Source of the DNA: Sinorhizobium fredii USDA 257
Lineage (GTDB): Bacteria > Pseudomonadota > Alphaproteobacteria > Rhizobiales > Rhizobiaceae
Direction: 5' to 3'
Length of the DNA: 64,000 bases
NCBI RefSeq assembly: GCF_000265205.3
Contig: NC_018000.1
Location: forward strand, 3,410,001-3,474,000
A program made the position numbers and the translations under genes. Shown in pieces: positions 34,577-43,965 of this stretch (positions within the stretch are counted from its first letter, which is position 1; every line of letters starts with the position of its first letter). The notes under the pieces are model-generated. The model did no database searches, had not been told where the DNA came from, and saw nothing but the letters and a program-made list of their open reading frames with translations.

Positions 34577-35409
34577 GCGAGCCTCAGCAGCAAGGCCCCA
34601 AGAGCGATCACGCTGGCGGCGGCAATGCGCCAGACGCTGACGCGTTCGTTGAGAAAGACGACGGAGATCACCACGGCAAAGAGGATCGCCGTTTCGCGAA
34701 GCGCCGCGACGGTCGCCACTGGCGCCTTGGTCATCGCCCAGAGCGCCAGGCCATAAGCGCCGATCGAACCGGCGCCGCCGATCAGACCGCGCCACCAGTG
34801 GTGATGGACGTGCCGCAACACCGGCCTGACGCCGCGGCCTGCGAACGCCCAGGCGAAGAGAAGCACCGGCGGCAGCAGCGCCATCCACAGCGTGTAGGAG
34901 ATCGCATTGCCCGATACCCGCGCGCCGATGCCGTCGACGAACGTATAGCTCGCAATCACGCAGGCATTTGAGAGCGCCAGTGCGATGGCCTGTTTGCCGC
35001 CCCTGCGCGACTCGAAGGCAAGCGTCAGCACGCCCGCCGAGATTGTCAGGATGCCCGCGAGGGCTCCGCTGGTCAGATGCTCGCCAATGACGATGCTGCT
35101 CGTGGCGGCGACGATGAGCGGCGCAACGCCGCGCATCAGCGGATAGACGAGGCCGATGTCGCCGGCGCGATAGGAGGCAGCCACGAGCTGGAAATAGGCG
35201 AACTGAAGGACTGCCGAAACGAGGATGTAGGGCCAGGCTTCGGAATTGGGCAGCGGCATGAAGGGCAGGAAAGGCAGCGCCACGACCGCGGCGCCAAGCG
35301 CCACCATGGCGGCATCCAGCGACTTCTCCGAGCCCGCCTTGACGAGCGCGTTCCAGATCGCGTGCAGCAGCGCCCCGAAGAGCACGAGCGCAATGACATC
35401 GAGCGGCAA
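34573..35409 (-). CDS. EamA-family (DMT superfamily) membrane transporter
   Basis: A 278-aa inner-membrane protein with ten predicted helices arranged as two EamA repeats (about residues 5-135 and 145-275). The first contains ALLHAIWNALVKAG and the second ends in VVFLNERVSVWRIAAASVI, a typical EamA motif. Substrates of such drug/metabolite exporters cannot be read from sequence. I chose the TTG at 35409, with GAGG 8 nt upstream, which places helix 1 directly after the start. A longer frame to 35583 lacks membrane or family features. The 213-bp gap before the next gene shows nothing else. Confidence 0.85.
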   Translation of the reverse strand: MPLDVIALVLFGALLHAIWNALVKAGSEKSLDAAMVALGAAVVALPFLPFMPLPNSEAWPYILVSAVLQFAYFQLVAASYRAGDIGLVYPLMRGVAPLIVAATSSIVIGEHLTSGALAGILTISAGVLTLAFESRRGGKQAIALALSNACVIASYTFVDGIGARVSGNAISYTLWMALLPPVLLFAWAFAGRGVRPVLRHVHHHWWRGLIGGAGSIGAYGLALWAMTKAPVATVAALRETAILFAVVISVVFLNERVSVWRIAAASVIALGALLLRLA

Positions 35410-35622
35410 GATGAACCTCAGCGGGCGATTTGGAAGGAAATCTCGACGTTTGTCGCTTTGGCTGGCTCGAAATGCAACCGGATTCGATGGATCGGCGTTG
35501 AGATGGTGGCAACCGGCAACGAAACGGTGCAAATACCCTGGCGCGAACACAGGCTCGGTTGACTCGGCGTCATGGGGCGCCAACTATCCGCGCAACCAAT
35601 AGCAATTCCCGGACGTGCAAGC

Positions 35623-36051
35623 ATGAACCACGATGTCTACCCGGATCACTACCTCGCTGACATCCTGCGCGAGACCAAGACCATCGCGCTCGTAGGCGCG
35701 TCGCCGAAGGCAGAGCGTGCGAGCCACCGCGTCATGGCTTTCCTGCTACGCAAGGGCTACCGCGTCATCCCGGTCAATCCCGGTCATGCGGGCCGGGCGA
35801 TCCTCGACCAGACCGTTGTGGCGAGGCTCGCGGATATTCAGGAGCCGATAGACATGGTCGACGTCTTTCGCGCCGCTCATGCCTTGCCTGCTTTGGTCGA
35901 CGAAATCCTGGCGCTGCCGAACCTCCCGAAGGCGATCTGGGGTCAATTGTCGGTCCGCGACGACAAGGCGGCCGAAAAGGCCGAGGCTGCCGGCATCAAC
36001 GTGGTCATGGACCGCTGTCCGGCGATTGAATACCCCCGCCTGATCGGTTGA
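35623..36051 (+). CDS. CoA-binding domain protein (YccU-like)
   Basis: A 142-aa Rossmann-fold protein with the CoA-binding motif TIALVGASPKAERASHRV near residue 18, then GYRVIPVNPGHAG and a VVMDRCPAIEY C-terminal block. It is of normal length for the YccU group. The biological role is unknown; CoA or nucleotide binding is inferred from family. It is 23 nt upstream of metY, a pairing that suggests a common transcript. I chose the ATG at 35623; the upstream frame has no family residues. Confidence 0.87.
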   Translation: MNHDVYPDHYLADILRETKTIALVGASPKAERASHRVMAFLLRKGYRVIPVNPGHAGRAILDQTVVARLADIQEPIDMVDVFRAAHALPALVDEILALPNLPKAIWGQLSVRDDKAAEKAEAAGINVVMDRCPAIEYPRLIG

Positions 36052-36074
36052 TCGATGAAGCCATGGAGGAATGA

Positions 36075-37358
36075 ATGACGAAGGCCGGCCCCGGTTTCAG
36101 CACGCTCGCCGTCCATGCGGGGGCCCAGCCCGACCCGACGACGGGCGCGCGGGCAACACCGATCTACCAGACGACCAGCTTCGTCTTCAACGATGCGGAT
36201 CACGCGGCCGCGCTCTTCGGCCTGCAGCAGTTCGGCAACATCTACACGCGCATCATGAACCCGACGCAAGCCGTGCTGGAAGAGCGCATCGCTGCGCTCG
36301 AAGGCGGAACGGCGGCTTTGGCGGTCGCCTCCGGGCATGCGGCCCAGCTCCTCGTCTTCCATACGATCATGAGCCCAGGAGATAACTTCGTTGCCGCAAG
36401 GCAGCTTTACGGTGGCTCCGTCAACCAGTTCGGCCAATCCTTCAAGTCCTTCGACTGGCAGGTCCGCTGGGCAGATTCCGCCGACCCGGAAAGCTTTGAA
36501 ACGCAGATCGATGAGCGAACAAGGGCCATCTTCATCGAAGGCCTTGCCAATCCCGGCGGCCTGTTCGTCGATATAGCCGCCATTGCCGAAGTCGCACGCC
36601 GGCACGGGTTGCCGCTCATCGTCGACAACACGATGGCGACGCCCTATCTGCTGCGACCGCTGGAGCACGGCGCCGATATCATCGTCCACTCGCTCACCAA
36701 ATTCATCGGCGGCCATGGCAACTCGATGGGCGGGATCATCGTCGACGGCGGCACGTTCGACTGGTCGAAATCCGGGAAATATCCGCTCCTCTCCGAGCCG
36801 CGTCCTGAATATGGCGGCGTCGTGCTACTCGAGGCCTTCGGCAATTTCGCCGTTGCGATCGCCGCGCGTGTACTGGGTCTCCGGGATTTCGGCCCGGCGA
36901 TCTCGCCTTTCAATGCCTTCCTGATCCAGACCGGGGTCGAGACGTTGCCACTCAGGATGCAGCGCCATTGCGACAATGCGCTCGCCGTCGCGAAATGGCT
37001 GAAGGGCCAGGAAAAGGTCTCCTGGGTCCGCTATGCCGGGCTCGAGGACGACCCAAACCATGCGCTTCAGAAGCGCTATTCGCCGAAAGGGGCTGGTGCC
37101 GTCTTCACCTTTGGTCTTTCGGGTGGATACGAGGCGGGAAAGCGCTTCGTCGAAGGCCTCGAGATGTTTTCGCACCTTGCCAATATCGGCGACACCCGGT
37201 CGCTGGTCATCCACCCCGCCTCGACAACCCACCGGCAACTGACGCCGGAACAGCAGGTTGCGGCAGGAGCGGGGCCTGATGTCGTGCGCCTTTCGATCGG
37301 CATCGAAGATGTCGATGATATCATCGCCGACCTGGGACAGGCGCTCGCAAAGATCTGA
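36075..37358 (+). CDS. metY: O-acetylhomoserine sulfhydrylase (MetY)
   Basis: A 427-aa PLP enzyme of the Cys/Met gamma family that makes homocysteine from O-acetylhomoserine and sulfide. PLP-binding Lys209 lies in HSLTKFIGGHG. FGNIYTRIMNPT near residue 55 and the length of ~430 favour MetY over the shorter MetZ/MetB enzymes (~390-400 aa). Rhizobial annotations sometimes call this gene metZ. It follows the YccU-like gene by 23 nt and is followed at 40 nt by a small cupin gene. Confidence 0.9.
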   Translation: MTKAGPGFSTLAVHAGAQPDPTTGARATPIYQTTSFVFNDADHAAALFGLQQFGNIYTRIMNPTQAVLEERIAALEGGTAALAVASGHAAQLLVFHTIMSPGDNFVAARQLYGGSVNQFGQSFKSFDWQVRWADSADPESFETQIDERTRAIFIEGLANPGGLFVDIAAIAEVARRHGLPLIVDNTMATPYLLRPLEHGADIIVHSLTKFIGGHGNSMGGIIVDGGTFDWSKSGKYPLLSEPRPEYGGVVLLEAFGNFAVAIAARVLGLRDFGPAISPFNAFLIQTGVETLPLRMQRHCDNALAVAKWLKGQEKVSWVRYAGLEDDPNHALQKRYSPKGAGAVFTFGLSGGYEAGKRFVEGLEMFSHLANIGDTRSLVIHPASTTHRQLTPEQQVAAGAGPDVVRLSIGIEDVDDIIADLGQALAKI

Positions 37359-37398
37359 ACCGCAGGCGACCGCTGCGTCGCGCCGACAGAGGTGCCCC

Positions 37399-37743
37399 AT
37401 GAGTCACATGCTGAAATTCGACCTTTCCTCGGCCGAGGCCGAGATCGGCGCCCCGGCACCGGACCGGCTGATTTCCGGAAACCCGGAGTTCCGCACCTGG
37501 AATTTTGAAGATGCGCCGGGAGGGCTTTACGCCGGCATCTGGGAGGCGACACCCGGAAAGTGGCGGATCGTCTATGACGAATGGGAATATTTCCACATCC
37601 TCTCCGGCCATTCGATCGTAACCGAAGATGGAGGCGAATCCGTCCATGTCAAGGCCGGCGACAGCATGATCCTGCGGCCGGGTTTTACGGGGACATGGGA
37701 AGTCGTCGTGACGACCCGCAAGGATTACGTGATCCGGCTCTGA
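37399..37743 (+). CDS. cupin domain protein (DUF861-like)
   Basis: A 114-aa single-cupin protein. The beta-barrel is marked by GLYAGIWEATPGKWRIVYDEWEY, HILSGHSIVTEDGG and LRPGFTGTWEVVVTTRK. It resembles the (S)-ureidoglycine aminohydrolase-like DUF861 group but is much shorter than the true enzyme. Metal ligands are partly conserved (Glu and His of motif 1). Function unknown. AGAGG precedes the ATG at 37399. It probably belongs to the metY transcript and ends 28 nt before a convergent lipoprotein gene. Confidence 0.82.
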   Translation: MSHMLKFDLSSAEAEIGAPAPDRLISGNPEFRTWNFEDAPGGLYAGIWEATPGKWRIVYDEWEYFHILSGHSIVTEDGGESVHVKAGDSMILRPGFTGTWEVVVTTRKDYVIRL

Positions 37744-37771
37744 CGCGCGGCAACTCCCTCGGCTCGCCTAG

Positions 37772-38959
37772 TCACCTGCCGTTGGCGCCGACGTCGTTCG
37801 TCGGATCGTCGTTGCGGATGAGGCTGTCTGATCCGCCTTCGAGCTTGTTGTTACGCACCACGTTGTTCTGCGCGAAATCGAGATTGCTGGCGCTGCTGCC
37901 GAACGGGTAGGCCGGATCCGTGAAGCAATAGCTGCTGCTGCCGTTGCGCGAATTCAGCCAGACGGCCGGCTTTACGAGAAACGAAGACCGATAGCGGAAG
38001 GTGTTGCCGACGATCTGATTGTGCTGCGGTTTCTGGTGGCGGATGACGCCGCCTTCGCCGCAGTTGCGGTAGACGAATATGCCGCCATTGTCGGAGTGTT
38101 CGAAGATGTTGTTGGTGATGCGGTTGTTCGCCGAGCCGTCGATTGCGATCAGTTCACGCTTCTCCGTGGATATGCCGAAGACGTTGTTGCTGATCGTGTT
38201 GCCTGAGGACTCGGCGTCAAGATAGACGGCGACGGCTGTCGACCGGCCATTGACTTTCGAGTTGACGAGAGCCGCGTTGGTGACGCCGGGTCCAACATAG
38301 AAGGGGATGCCATCGGGTGCGTCGAAGGTGACGTTCTCGAGCCGCGCATTCTTCGGAGCAGAGGTTTGAGCAAATGCCGTGTGGTCGGGATTTCGTGACG
38401 ACGCTTTCATGACCGCGCCATTGGCGTTCTCGCCAAGCCCGGAGATGCGGACGAAGCCCTTGATCCTGCAATTGCGGATCGTGACGCTCGATGGCGCATC
38501 CCAGGGGCCGGAGCCGGTTTTTCTGGAGCGAATGGCGACAGCGGTCTTCTCTTTGCGCGATTCGCCTGCGCTGACATCGAGCGTTCCGCCGCCGCAGTCG
38601 AGCACCGATCCGGAAGCGGCACTTCCCTCGAAGATCAGCGGATGGGTGATGACATCGGCCGCGGACAGGCGAAGGCTGCAGGCGAGCGTGATCGGATTGC
38701 TTCCGGGCGCCTTTAGCTTGGATTGGACCTCCGCGCCGCAATCCGGTTTTGCTTCGACATTCTCCACTGGCGGCGTGGGCGGAACCGTCGACGAGTCAGT
38801 TGGTGTCGAGGGTGTGGTCGGCTGACCCAACTCAGGTTGCGTAACCGAATACCGGGGCGGACCCCTGAAAGCCGCATCGGCGACCGTCGCCAGATCGTTC
38901 TGGCAGCCGCTCAAGGCAAGGCCGATGAAAACCAGGCTTGTGAACTTGATCGGCGGCAT
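37772..38959 (-). CDS. lipoprotein with parallel beta-helix repeats
   Basis: A 395-aa exported lipoprotein. Lipobox LALSGC gives the lipidated Cys19. A Pro/Thr-rich linker (about residues 40-70) leads to a right-handed parallel beta-helix (~95-385) with many short Asn-rich turns (SNNVFGI, NNRITNNIFEH, NQIVGNTF, QNNVVRNNKL). This is the fold of pectate lyases, epimerases and phage tail spikes. No catalytic set can be identified with confidence. Cysteines near residues 74 and 93 may form a disulfide. A role at the cell surface, binding or modifying polysaccharide, is plausible but unproven. Confidence 0.82.
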   Translation of the reverse strand: MPPIKFTSLVFIGLALSGCQNDLATVADAAFRGPPRYSVTQPELGQPTTPSTPTDSSTVPPTPPVENVEAKPDCGAEVQSKLKAPGSNPITLACSLRLSAADVITHPLIFEGSAASGSVLDCGGGTLDVSAGESRKEKTAVAIRSRKTGSGPWDAPSSVTIRNCRIKGFVRISGLGENANGAVMKASSRNPDHTAFAQTSAPKNARLENVTFDAPDGIPFYVGPGVTNAALVNSKVNGRSTAVAVYLDAESSGNTISNNVFGISTEKRELIAIDGSANNRITNNIFEHSDNGGIFVYRNCGEGGVIRHQKPQHNQIVGNTFRYRSSFLVKPAVWLNSRNGSSSYCFTDPAYPFGSSASNLDFAQNNVVRNNKLEGGSDSLIRNDDPTNDVGANGR

Positions 38960-39042
38960 GGCAGGCTCCTGTCGCGGTTCGGTTCAGACCCGATTAGGCC
39001 TTTATGCTTAATCGATTCTGAACGCCGGCCCTGACTTTACGG

Positions 39043-40290
39043 CTACCAGACGAGGTCCAGCCGCTCCAGCCCGTGGAAGTGGAAGCTGTCCTTGACCTGC
39101 GGCTCATGCTTGAGCCGAAGGCAGGGCAGGCGCTGGAACAGGATCGGCAGGGACAAATTGAGCTCAAGCCGCGCAAGCGGCGCGCCGATGCAAAAATGCA
39201 GGCCGGCGCCAAACGAGACATTGGCGCCCTCGTTGCGGTCCGGTTTGAATTTGCCGGGGGCGGTGAATTTGCGCGGATCGACATTTGCCGCCCCGAGCAT
39301 AAGGCCGATCTTGTCGCCCTTTCTAAGCGCGATGCCGTCCTCCAGTTCGATATCCGACAGTGCATAACGCTGGAAGATGTGGAGCGGCGCGGCGAAGCGC
39401 AGGCACTCCTCCACCGTTCGCTCCGTCGCTTCCTCGCCCGCGAAAAGTGTGGTGGGGGAGAGGCCGGATTGCAGGATGGTGCGGACCGCATTGCCGATCT
39501 GGTGTACGGTCGCCTCGTGACCGGCGTTCAGCAGCAGCACCGTCGTCGAGATAAGTTCGGCCTCCGAGAGGCGCTCGCCATCCTTCTCGGAATTGATCAT
39601 ATGGGTGAGCAGGTCGTCTGCGGGCTTCGTTCGTTTGTCAGTGATGATGTTCTTCAGGTATTCAGCAAATTCCGCCGACGCCTGGTTGGCGTCGAGCTCG
39701 GTTTCGAAGGTCGGATTGAAGACGTACATCTTCACCATGCGGTGCGACCAGTCGAGAAGGCGAGGGGCGGCCTCGACCGGAATGCCGAGCATGCGGGCGA
39801 TGATGGTGACGGGGATCGTCTCGGCATAGCTCTTCAGCAGTTCGACCTCGCCATCCGTCTCGAAGCTGTCGATGATCGCGTGCGACAACGTTTCGATGTC
39901 CGGCCGGAGCTGTTCGATCTGCCGGGAAACGAAGGCGCGGTTGACGAGCGTCCGCAGCCGCGTGTGGGCCGGAGGCTCCAGTTCGAGCAGCGAATGCGCT
40001 TCCAGCGCGTCGAAGTCCTTGAGATGCGGCTTCGGCTCGGGCAGGCCGAGTTCCTCACGGGTCGCAACATGCAGGATCTGACGGCCGAAGCGGCGGTCGC
40101 GCAAAAGCGCGTTGACCTGATCATAGCCCGCGAAAAACCATTGCTGCGGCTCTTCCCAGAAGAAGGCCGGACATTGCGCATGGAGTGCGGCATAGGCCGG
40201 CAGCGGATTGCGGAAGAAGTCCGGATTGCGAACGTCGAGAGATGCGCGCCGGGCGGGGCCGTCTATGGTGAAAGCGGGGACTGCTGACAT
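39043..40290 (-). CDS. cytochrome P450
   Basis: A 415-aa soluble bacterial P450. The heme-binding loop SFGAGLHFCIG places the thiolate at Cys367. The ExxR pair is Glu295/Arg298. The I-helix motif reads AGHEAT (256-261), with Ala where the conserved Thr normally follows the acid and the Thr shifted by one. The substrate is unknown. I chose the ATG at 40290; the longer frame to 40425 encodes a non-family stretch. No ferredoxin or ferredoxin reductase gene is nearby, so electrons must come from elsewhere. Confidence 0.93.
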   Translation of the reverse strand: MSAVPAFTIDGPARRASLDVRNPDFFRNPLPAYAALHAQCPAFFWEEPQQWFFAGYDQVNALLRDRRFGRQILHVATREELGLPEPKPHLKDFDALEAHSLLELEPPAHTRLRTLVNRAFVSRQIEQLRPDIETLSHAIIDSFETDGEVELLKSYAETIPVTIIARMLGIPVEAAPRLLDWSHRMVKMYVFNPTFETELDANQASAEFAEYLKNIITDKRTKPADDLLTHMINSEKDGERLSEAELISTTVLLLNAGHEATVHQIGNAVRTILQSGLSPTTLFAGEEATERTVEECLRFAAPLHIFQRYALSDIELEDGIALRKGDKIGLMLGAANVDPRKFTAPGKFKPDRNEGANVSFGAGLHFCIGAPLARLELNLSLPILFQRLPCLRLKHEPQVKDSFHFHGLERLDLVW

Positions 40291-40469
40291 GACATCGGCT
40301 CTGGAAAACAGACGGATTGAATTCCACCATATCTCTATTGCGCCGGCCGCGGCTGCGGCAAGCGCAATCGACAGACCGTCCGGCTGAAGGAACAAGATCC
40401 CTAATATCGACTTTTTCAGTGGCAATGATCGGCCTCATTGAGCATGATGCGGCAGCAGCAGGGAACGGC

Positions 40470-41327
40470 ATGGCAAGAACGCAAGGCAGTTTTTCCGCGG
40501 GCATCATGGCCGCGATCCGAAAACGGCGGCCGACCGTGGTCAATCGCGACGCGGCCGTGAGCCGTGGCGATGTCGTGATCGCCTCCTATAATATCCACAA
40601 ATGCGTCGGCACCGACGGCCGGTTCGATCCAGGCCGCATCGCCCAGGTCATCGGCGAAATTGGCGCGGACATCGTCGCCCTCCAGGAGGCCGATCAGCGG
40701 TTCGGCGAACGCGCCGGGCTTCTGGATCTCGAGCATCTGCGACGCGAGGCTCATCTTGTGTCGGTGCCGATTTCTCCTTTCTCGGAAAAAGGGCATGGGT
40801 GGCACGGCAATGTCCTTTTGCTCAGGGAAGGTGCCGTATCGGACGTTCGGCAATTGAAACTTCCGGGCGTCGAGCCGCGGGGCGCGCTGGTCGTCGATCT
40901 CGACCTGAAGGTCGGACCGCTCAGGGTGATCGCCGCCCATCTTGGCCTGTTGCGTCACTCCCGGGCGCGCCAGGCAGAGACTATTCTGCGGGTCGCGGCC
41001 GATGGCGTCGGCCGGCCGACGCTGCTCATCGGCGACCTCAACGAATGGCGCATGGGGAAGCGTTCGTCGCTCACCTTCCTCAGTCCCATCTTCGACCCGA
41101 GCCATGCGACGGTCGCGAGCTTTCCGTCGCGCTTCCCACTGTTCCCCCTCGATCGCGTGCTTGGCAATCCGCATCATCTTGTGACTTCAGTGTCGGTACA
41201 CGACACGCCGCTCGCGCGGGTGGCCTCCGATCACCTTCCGGTGAAGGCATCGATCGACCTGAAGGCCGCTCTCAAGGAAGGCGGTACCGATGACCGCTCC
41301 GGGTTGATCGATTTGGAGCCGGCGTGA
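40470..41327 (+). CDS. endonuclease/exonuclease/phosphatase family protein
   Basis: A 285-aa metal-dependent phosphodiesterase-fold protein. The family motifs are all present: ASYNIHKCVG, ALQEAD, IGDLNEW and the closing ASDHLPV with its catalytic Asp-His. Members cleave nucleic acids, phosphoinositides or sphingomyelin, so the substrate is open. I chose the ATG at 40470 (AGGGAAC upstream); an ATG at 40425 is possible. It precedes a phospholipase D family gene by 103 nt on the same strand, and the two may act together on lipids. Confidence 0.85.
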   Translation: MARTQGSFSAGIMAAIRKRRPTVVNRDAAVSRGDVVIASYNIHKCVGTDGRFDPGRIAQVIGEIGADIVALQEADQRFGERAGLLDLEHLRREAHLVSVPISPFSEKGHGWHGNVLLLREGAVSDVRQLKLPGVEPRGALVVDLDLKVGPLRVIAAHLGLLRHSRARQAETILRVAADGVGRPTLLIGDLNEWRMGKRSSLTFLSPIFDPSHATVASFPSRFPLFPLDRVLGNPHHLVTSVSVHDTPLARVASDHLPVKASIDLKAALKEGGTDDRSGLIDLEPA

Positions 41328-41430
41328 AGGCCCGCTTGAGCAGCCCCTTAAATCGACACCATTTTTCGAGTAAAATCTCTCGACTATTCAAGATGTTGAA
41401 GGAGCCCCGGCGAGTCTGAAGACGCAGCCG

Positions 41431-43008
41431 ATGCTGTGGACCGCGTGCATGTTCTTCTGGATTGCGTTCTTTCTTGCCGTTCTCCTCGGTCTTGTCGCTG
41501 CCGCGACACTATATGTCTATGGCGTATTCGGGCGCCGTCCGCAGGCGCCGCCATCCTTTGCCCTGCCTCTCACCGGGGAGCCGACCCGGATCGATGAAAG
41601 CGTCGCATCGCTTCTTGCCGCCCACTCCGGCGAATGCGCCGTCGCCCTGATTTCGGACAATATCGAGGCCTTCGTCGCGCGCGCCCATTCGGCGCGATCG
41701 GCCGGCCGCAGCCTCGACCTGCAATATTATTATTGGAAGGACGAACTGACGGGGTTTCTTCTGACCCGCGAAATCATTCAGGCGGCCGAGCGTGGCGTGC
41801 GTGTGCGGCTGCTGCTCGACGACATCAATGCCGGCATCCACGACCGGCTATGCATCGCGCTTGACGCGCATCCGAATGTCGATGTGCGCCTCTTCAATCC
41901 TAGCCGGGCGCGGACCGACCGTTTCCGCCGTGGCTTCGAAATGGCGGTCCGCGCCTTGAGCGCCACGCGGCGGATGCACAACAAGTTGTGGATCGCCGAC
42001 GGCCGGGTGGCCATTGCCGGCGGACGGAATATAGGCGACGCGTATTTCGATGCCGCCGAACTGTCAAACTTCCGCGACCTGGATGTCTGGATGACGGGAC
42101 CGGTGGTCGATCAGGCGACGGCCATGTTCGATCAATATTGGAACAGTGCATCCGTGTTGCCGATCGCGGCGCTTCGGACACCGCGCAAGCACTACCTGCC
42201 GGCGCTGCGCGAAACGCTCGATGCGCTGGCGCGGACCGCGGCGGCCCGCTTCTATCTGGAACGGGTGGGCGATGCGGAGACAGCAGCGGATCTCTATTGG
42301 GGCAGCCGCAGGCTTCACCGCAGCGCCGGCGTCCGCCTGGCTTTCGATCCGCCGGAAAAGGCGCTGATGCAGAAGCGGCAGAACTGGTTGCTGCGCGAGC
42401 TTTTTCCGCTGATCAATGGCGCCGAGTGCGACCTGCGCATCATGTCCCCCTATTTCATTCCTGGCGCCGAGGGAACGCGCCAACTGACGGCGCTCGCGAA
42501 GAAGGGCGTGCGGGTGGCGGTGCTCACGAATTCACTGGCGGCGACGGACGTTGCCGCCGTGCATGGCGGCTATATGAAATACCGCAAGGGCCTGCTGGAG
42601 GGGAGCATCGATCTTTACGAGCTGAAGGAAGACGGCGACGTGATCGATCGCCATCGCATGTCGCTGTTCGGGGCGCGCAATGCCAGCCTGCACACCAAGG
42701 CTTTCGTCGTCGATGGCAAGTCCGGTTATGTGGGATCGATGAACTTCGATCCGCGTTCCGCCTCTCTCAATACGGAGATGGGGGTGATTTTCTCCGACGA
42801 GGCACTGGCTGCCGAACTCCAGTCCATTTTCGACGAGGAGACGCTGCCGGAGAGGAGTTATCGGTTGGCGCTCGAAGGCGGAAGGCTCGTCTGGCGCGAC
42901 CGGGCGAACGGAGCGACACGGCTGCTCGGACGGGAGCCGGACGCGGGCGCCCATCGCCGCCTGATTGCCGGAGCGATCCGCTTCTTGCCGCTCGAATCCC
43001 AACTCTGA
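41431..43008 (+). CDS. phospholipase D family protein (cardiolipin synthase-like)
   Basis: A 525-aa protein with an N-terminal membrane anchor (residues 5-30) and two complete HKD catalytic motifs. The first is His183/Lys185/Asp190 in RMHNKLWIADG, the second His421/Lys423/Asp428 in SLHTKAFVVDGKSGYVGS. Two HKD motifs form one active site for transfer or hydrolysis of phosphatidyl groups. Cardiolipin synthases of the Cls type usually have two N-terminal helices; this has one, so a phospholipase or another transferase role is possible. It follows the endonuclease/phosphatase gene. Confidence 0.87.
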   Translation: MLWTACMFFWIAFFLAVLLGLVAAATLYVYGVFGRRPQAPPSFALPLTGEPTRIDESVASLLAAHSGECAVALISDNIEAFVARAHSARSAGRSLDLQYYYWKDELTGFLLTREIIQAAERGVRVRLLLDDINAGIHDRLCIALDAHPNVDVRLFNPSRARTDRFRRGFEMAVRALSATRRMHNKLWIADGRVAIAGGRNIGDAYFDAAELSNFRDLDVWMTGPVVDQATAMFDQYWNSASVLPIAALRTPRKHYLPALRETLDALARTAAARFYLERVGDAETAADLYWGSRRLHRSAGVRLAFDPPEKALMQKRQNWLLRELFPLINGAECDLRIMSPYFIPGAEGTRQLTALAKKGVRVAVLTNSLAATDVAAVHGGYMKYRKGLLEGSIDLYELKEDGDVIDRHRMSLFGARNASLHTKAFVVDGKSGYVGSMNFDPRSASLNTEMGVIFSDEALAAELQSIFDEETLPERSYRLALEGGRLVWRDRANGATRLLGREPDAGAHRRLIAGAIRFLPLESQL

Positions 43009-43189
43009 TAACAAGGACTTCGGTTTTACGGATCGTTTACCGCGACTTCGCGAATGCCTGTGAGCAAGGCGGCAATGGGCACGCCATCGGGCGGCAACGC
43101 TGGAAAATGTTCTATCGTCAGGTCGCCGCGGTCAATGAAAAACGTTGGTCCGAAGCGCTGCGACCATTAAGCTTATCGAATGTTCGCGA

Positions 43190-43219
43190 CTTGAAGTGAA
43201 GGGCATTGACACTCTATGT
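43190..43219 (+). promoter_or_regulatory. candidate promoter of clpP
   Basis: CTTGAA (43190-43195) and CTATGT (43214-43219) are separated by 18 nt, and a TTGACA (43206-43211) lies between them. The first pair resembles both the housekeeping (CTTGAC-N17-CTATAT) and the heat-shock (CTTGAA) promoters of alphaproteobacteria. Heat-shock control of clpP is common, but the sequence alone does not decide it. The rest of the 280-bp gap holds nothing else that I recognise. Confidence 0.4.
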
Positions 43220-43288
43220 AAGGACTGAGGCTTATCCAATGATTCCCGGTCCGCGAAGGGATTGCGGGCCCGACTATGAAGGTTCGAT

Positions 43289-43915
43289 ATGAGAAATCCA
43301 GTTGATACGGCCATGGCGCTGGTGCCGATGGTTGTTGAGCAGACCAACCGCGGCGAACGGTCCTACGACATCTATTCGCGGCTGCTCAAGGAGCGCATCA
43401 TCTTCCTTACGGGCCCCGTCGAAGACCACATGGCGACGCTCGTCTGCGCGCAATTGCTCTTCCTGGAAGCCGAGAACCCGAAGAAGGAAATCGCCCTCTA
43501 CATCAACTCGCCGGGCGGCGTCGTGACGGCTGGCATGGCGATCTACGACACCATGCAGTTCATCAAGCCGGCGGTATCGACGCTCTGCATCGGTCAGGCA
43601 GCGTCGATGGGCTCGTTGCTGCTGGCGGCCGGCCACAAGGACATGCGCTTTGCGACGCCCAATGCGCGCATCATGGTGCACCAGCCCTCCGGCGGCTTCC
43701 AGGGGCAGGCCTCCGACATCGAGCGGCATGCCAGAGACATTCTCAAGATGAAGCGCCGCCTGAACGAGGTCTATGTCAAGCATTGCGGCCGCACCTACGA
43801 GGAAGTCGACCAGACGCTCGATCGCGACCATTTCATGAGTGCCGACGAGGCGCTCGATTGGGGTCTGATCGATAAGGTAATCACCTCGCGCGAAGCTGCA
43901 GAGGGCAGTGAATAG
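43289..43915 (+). CDS. clpP: ATP-dependent Clp protease proteolytic subunit
   Basis: A 208-aa serine peptidase that forms the 14-mer chamber of the ClpXP protease. The triad is Ser106 (QAASMGS), His131 (MVHQPSGG) and Asp180. The N-terminal loops include the axial residues that dock ClpX. It is a full-length, standard ClpP. The gene lies 280 bp upstream of clpX with hairpins between, so the two may be transcribed together or separately. Gene order clpP-clpX-lon-hup is conserved in many Proteobacteria. Confidence 0.97.
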   Translation: MRNPVDTAMALVPMVVEQTNRGERSYDIYSRLLKERIIFLTGPVEDHMATLVCAQLLFLEAENPKKEIALYINSPGGVVTAGMAIYDTMQFIKPAVSTLCIGQAASMGSLLLAAGHKDMRFATPNARIMVHQPSGGFQGQASDIERHARDILKMKRRLNEVYVKHCGRTYEEVDQTLDRDHFMSADEALDWGLIDKVITSREAAEGSE

Positions 43916-43965
43916 GGTTGAAATCACGCCGCAGATGCGGTTGTGACACATTTGTAACGGCTGAG

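Noticed and set aside
33671..35512. 613-codon minus-strand frame over the enoyl-CoA hydratase and DMT transporter genes
   Set aside because: It is antisense to one recognisable gene and out of frame with another; no family motif is present.
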